From assembly GCA_015489265.1 (NCBI GenBank), contig WFZY01000009.1, positions 1 through 6,621 of the forward strand: a stretch of DNA of 6,621 nucleotides, given 5' to 3'. Position numbers and translations under genes: made by a program. Shown here in pieces: positions 6,202-6,621 of this stretch (positions are counted from its first letter, which is position 1; every line of letters starts with the position of its first letter). Source of the stretch: Flavobacteriaceae bacterium. Its GTDB lineage: Bacteria; Bacteroidota; Bacteroidia; Flavobacteriales; Flavobacteriaceae. The notes below the pieces were generated by a model, which was not told the origin of the DNA, ran no database searches, and saw only the letters and a program-made list of their open reading frames with translations.

Positions 6202-6621
6202 TTATTGTTTGGGTTTTTCAAAAATAGCCGGATCCGGTGCAGGCGGGTTGATTTGAATGGTATCAAATTTAATTGTTTGAACAATTTTGCCATCGGCTTC
6301 AGTCGTTACTTTGGTTGGCAAAGAAATACCACTAAATGTTTTATATGCACTTGGTCTTGTAATAATTATATGACCGTCTTTTACAATTTTAATACCCATC
6401 AGTAAACCTGTTTTCGGATTAAAGAAAGCAACTATATCTTTTATACCGCCTTCTATCGGTTTGTCAAAAGTCATTTGTAAACTTTCGGCTTGGATATCAT
6501 CAAATTTTTGTTGTCCGAGATATTTTAAATGCCTGCCATGTTCTTTATACTTATAAAAAAAACCAAATAAATTTTGGGCTTTTTCTTTAATCTGAGTTGA
6601 CAAACTGTCCGGAATATCAAC
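6202..6621 (-). CDS. LolA-type / lipoprotein-sorting-like domain protein, C-terminal part (5' end outside window)
   Basis: The last 139 residues of a protein whose reading frame stays open to the right edge (VDIPDSLSTQIKEKAQ at the edge); a TTG at 6603 is in frame but need not be the start. I do not recognise a named gene. The pattern FFNPKTGLLMGIKIV (fragment residues 66-80), RPSAYKTFSGISLPTKVTT (about 89-107) and the ending FDTIQINPPAPDPAIFEKPK (about 119-138) matches the beta-rich tail of Bacteroidota outer-membrane-lipoprotein-sorting-like (LolA-type) proteins, which often close with an IxxNPPxDPxIFxxP-like phrase. The same landmarks occur in the last 80 residues of the downstream M16 partner protein. 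Being the upstream member of the operon, 15 bases from the zinc peptidase, it may serve that protease as an envelope accessory factor, but this is inferred only from position and similarity. Whether it has a signal peptide cannot be seen. Confidence 0.62.
   Translation of the reverse strand, partial: VDIPDSLSTQIKEKAQNLFGFFYKYKEHGRHLKYLGQQKFDDIQAESLQMTFDKPIEGGIKDIVAFFNPKTGLLMGIKIVKDGHIIITRPSAYKTFSGISLPTKVTTEADGKIVQTIKFDTIQINPPAPDPAIFEKPKQ

Noticed and set aside
6601..6603. TTG at 6603 as the start of the rightmost gene
   Set aside because: The frame is open to the window edge and a start here would leave a domain without its N-terminal half; a gene cut by the edge is more likely.
1..6621. Mobile element, CRISPR array, phage or defence system
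   Set aside because: No transposase, integrase, direct repeat array, tRNA or defence-type domain is visible; base composition and gene style are uniform across the window.

Overview
The window looks like an ordinary chromosomal segment from a low-GC member of the Bacteroidota, probably Flavobacteriia or a close relative. Four things suggest this. The only clear promoter has the Bacteroidota -7 element TAnnTTTG. Start codons are preceded by A/T-rich sequence rather than Shine-Dalgarno motifs. A signal peptidase I gene is followed directly by a WbqC-family gene, a neighbourhood I associate with flavobacteria. Finally, there is a two-gene M16 peptidase pair with a lipoprotein-like partner. The genus cannot be named from this sequence.

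Left part (1-1990, + strand): a tight gene train made of the 3' end of signal peptidase I (lepB, cut by the window edge), a WbqC-family protein of unknown biochemical role, and an enolase-superfamily dipeptide epimerase. Gaps are 1 and 12 bases, so co-transcription is likely. The shared theme, if any, is the cell envelope (preprotein processing, a surface-polysaccharide-associated family, murein peptide salvage).

Middle (1991-2725): a 196-base convergent junction holds two tandem palindromes with related arm sequences. A monocistronic - strand gene follows (2187-2609), encoding a NifX/NifB-type cofactor-binding domain with a histidine-rich tail. It has its own Bacteroidota-type promoter (2635-2642). 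A strand-specific hairpin terminator at 2673-2704 separates it from the operon to its right.

Right part (2726-6621, - strand, reading right to left): an operon that enters from beyond the right edge. It encodes a lipoprotein-sorting-like (LolA-type) protein (partial), then a secreted M16 zinc peptidase with an intact HxxEH motif, then a second M16 protein that lacks HxxEH, keeps an Arg/Tyr pair, carries a candidate lipobox, and has a roughly 200-residue C-terminal extension. The two peptidase genes overlap by one base (TAATG). The split of catalytic motifs points to a heteromeric envelope protease with one zinc subunit and one substrate-binding subunit. The extension of the second subunit resembles the protein encoded upstream, so the same domain seems to occur twice in this operon, once alone and once fused.

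I see no mobile element, CRISPR array, tRNA or rRNA, and no evidence for a wholly new system. The most interesting items are the complementary M16 pair with the duplicated accessory domain, the His-tailed NifX-like protein, and the strand-biased palindromes.
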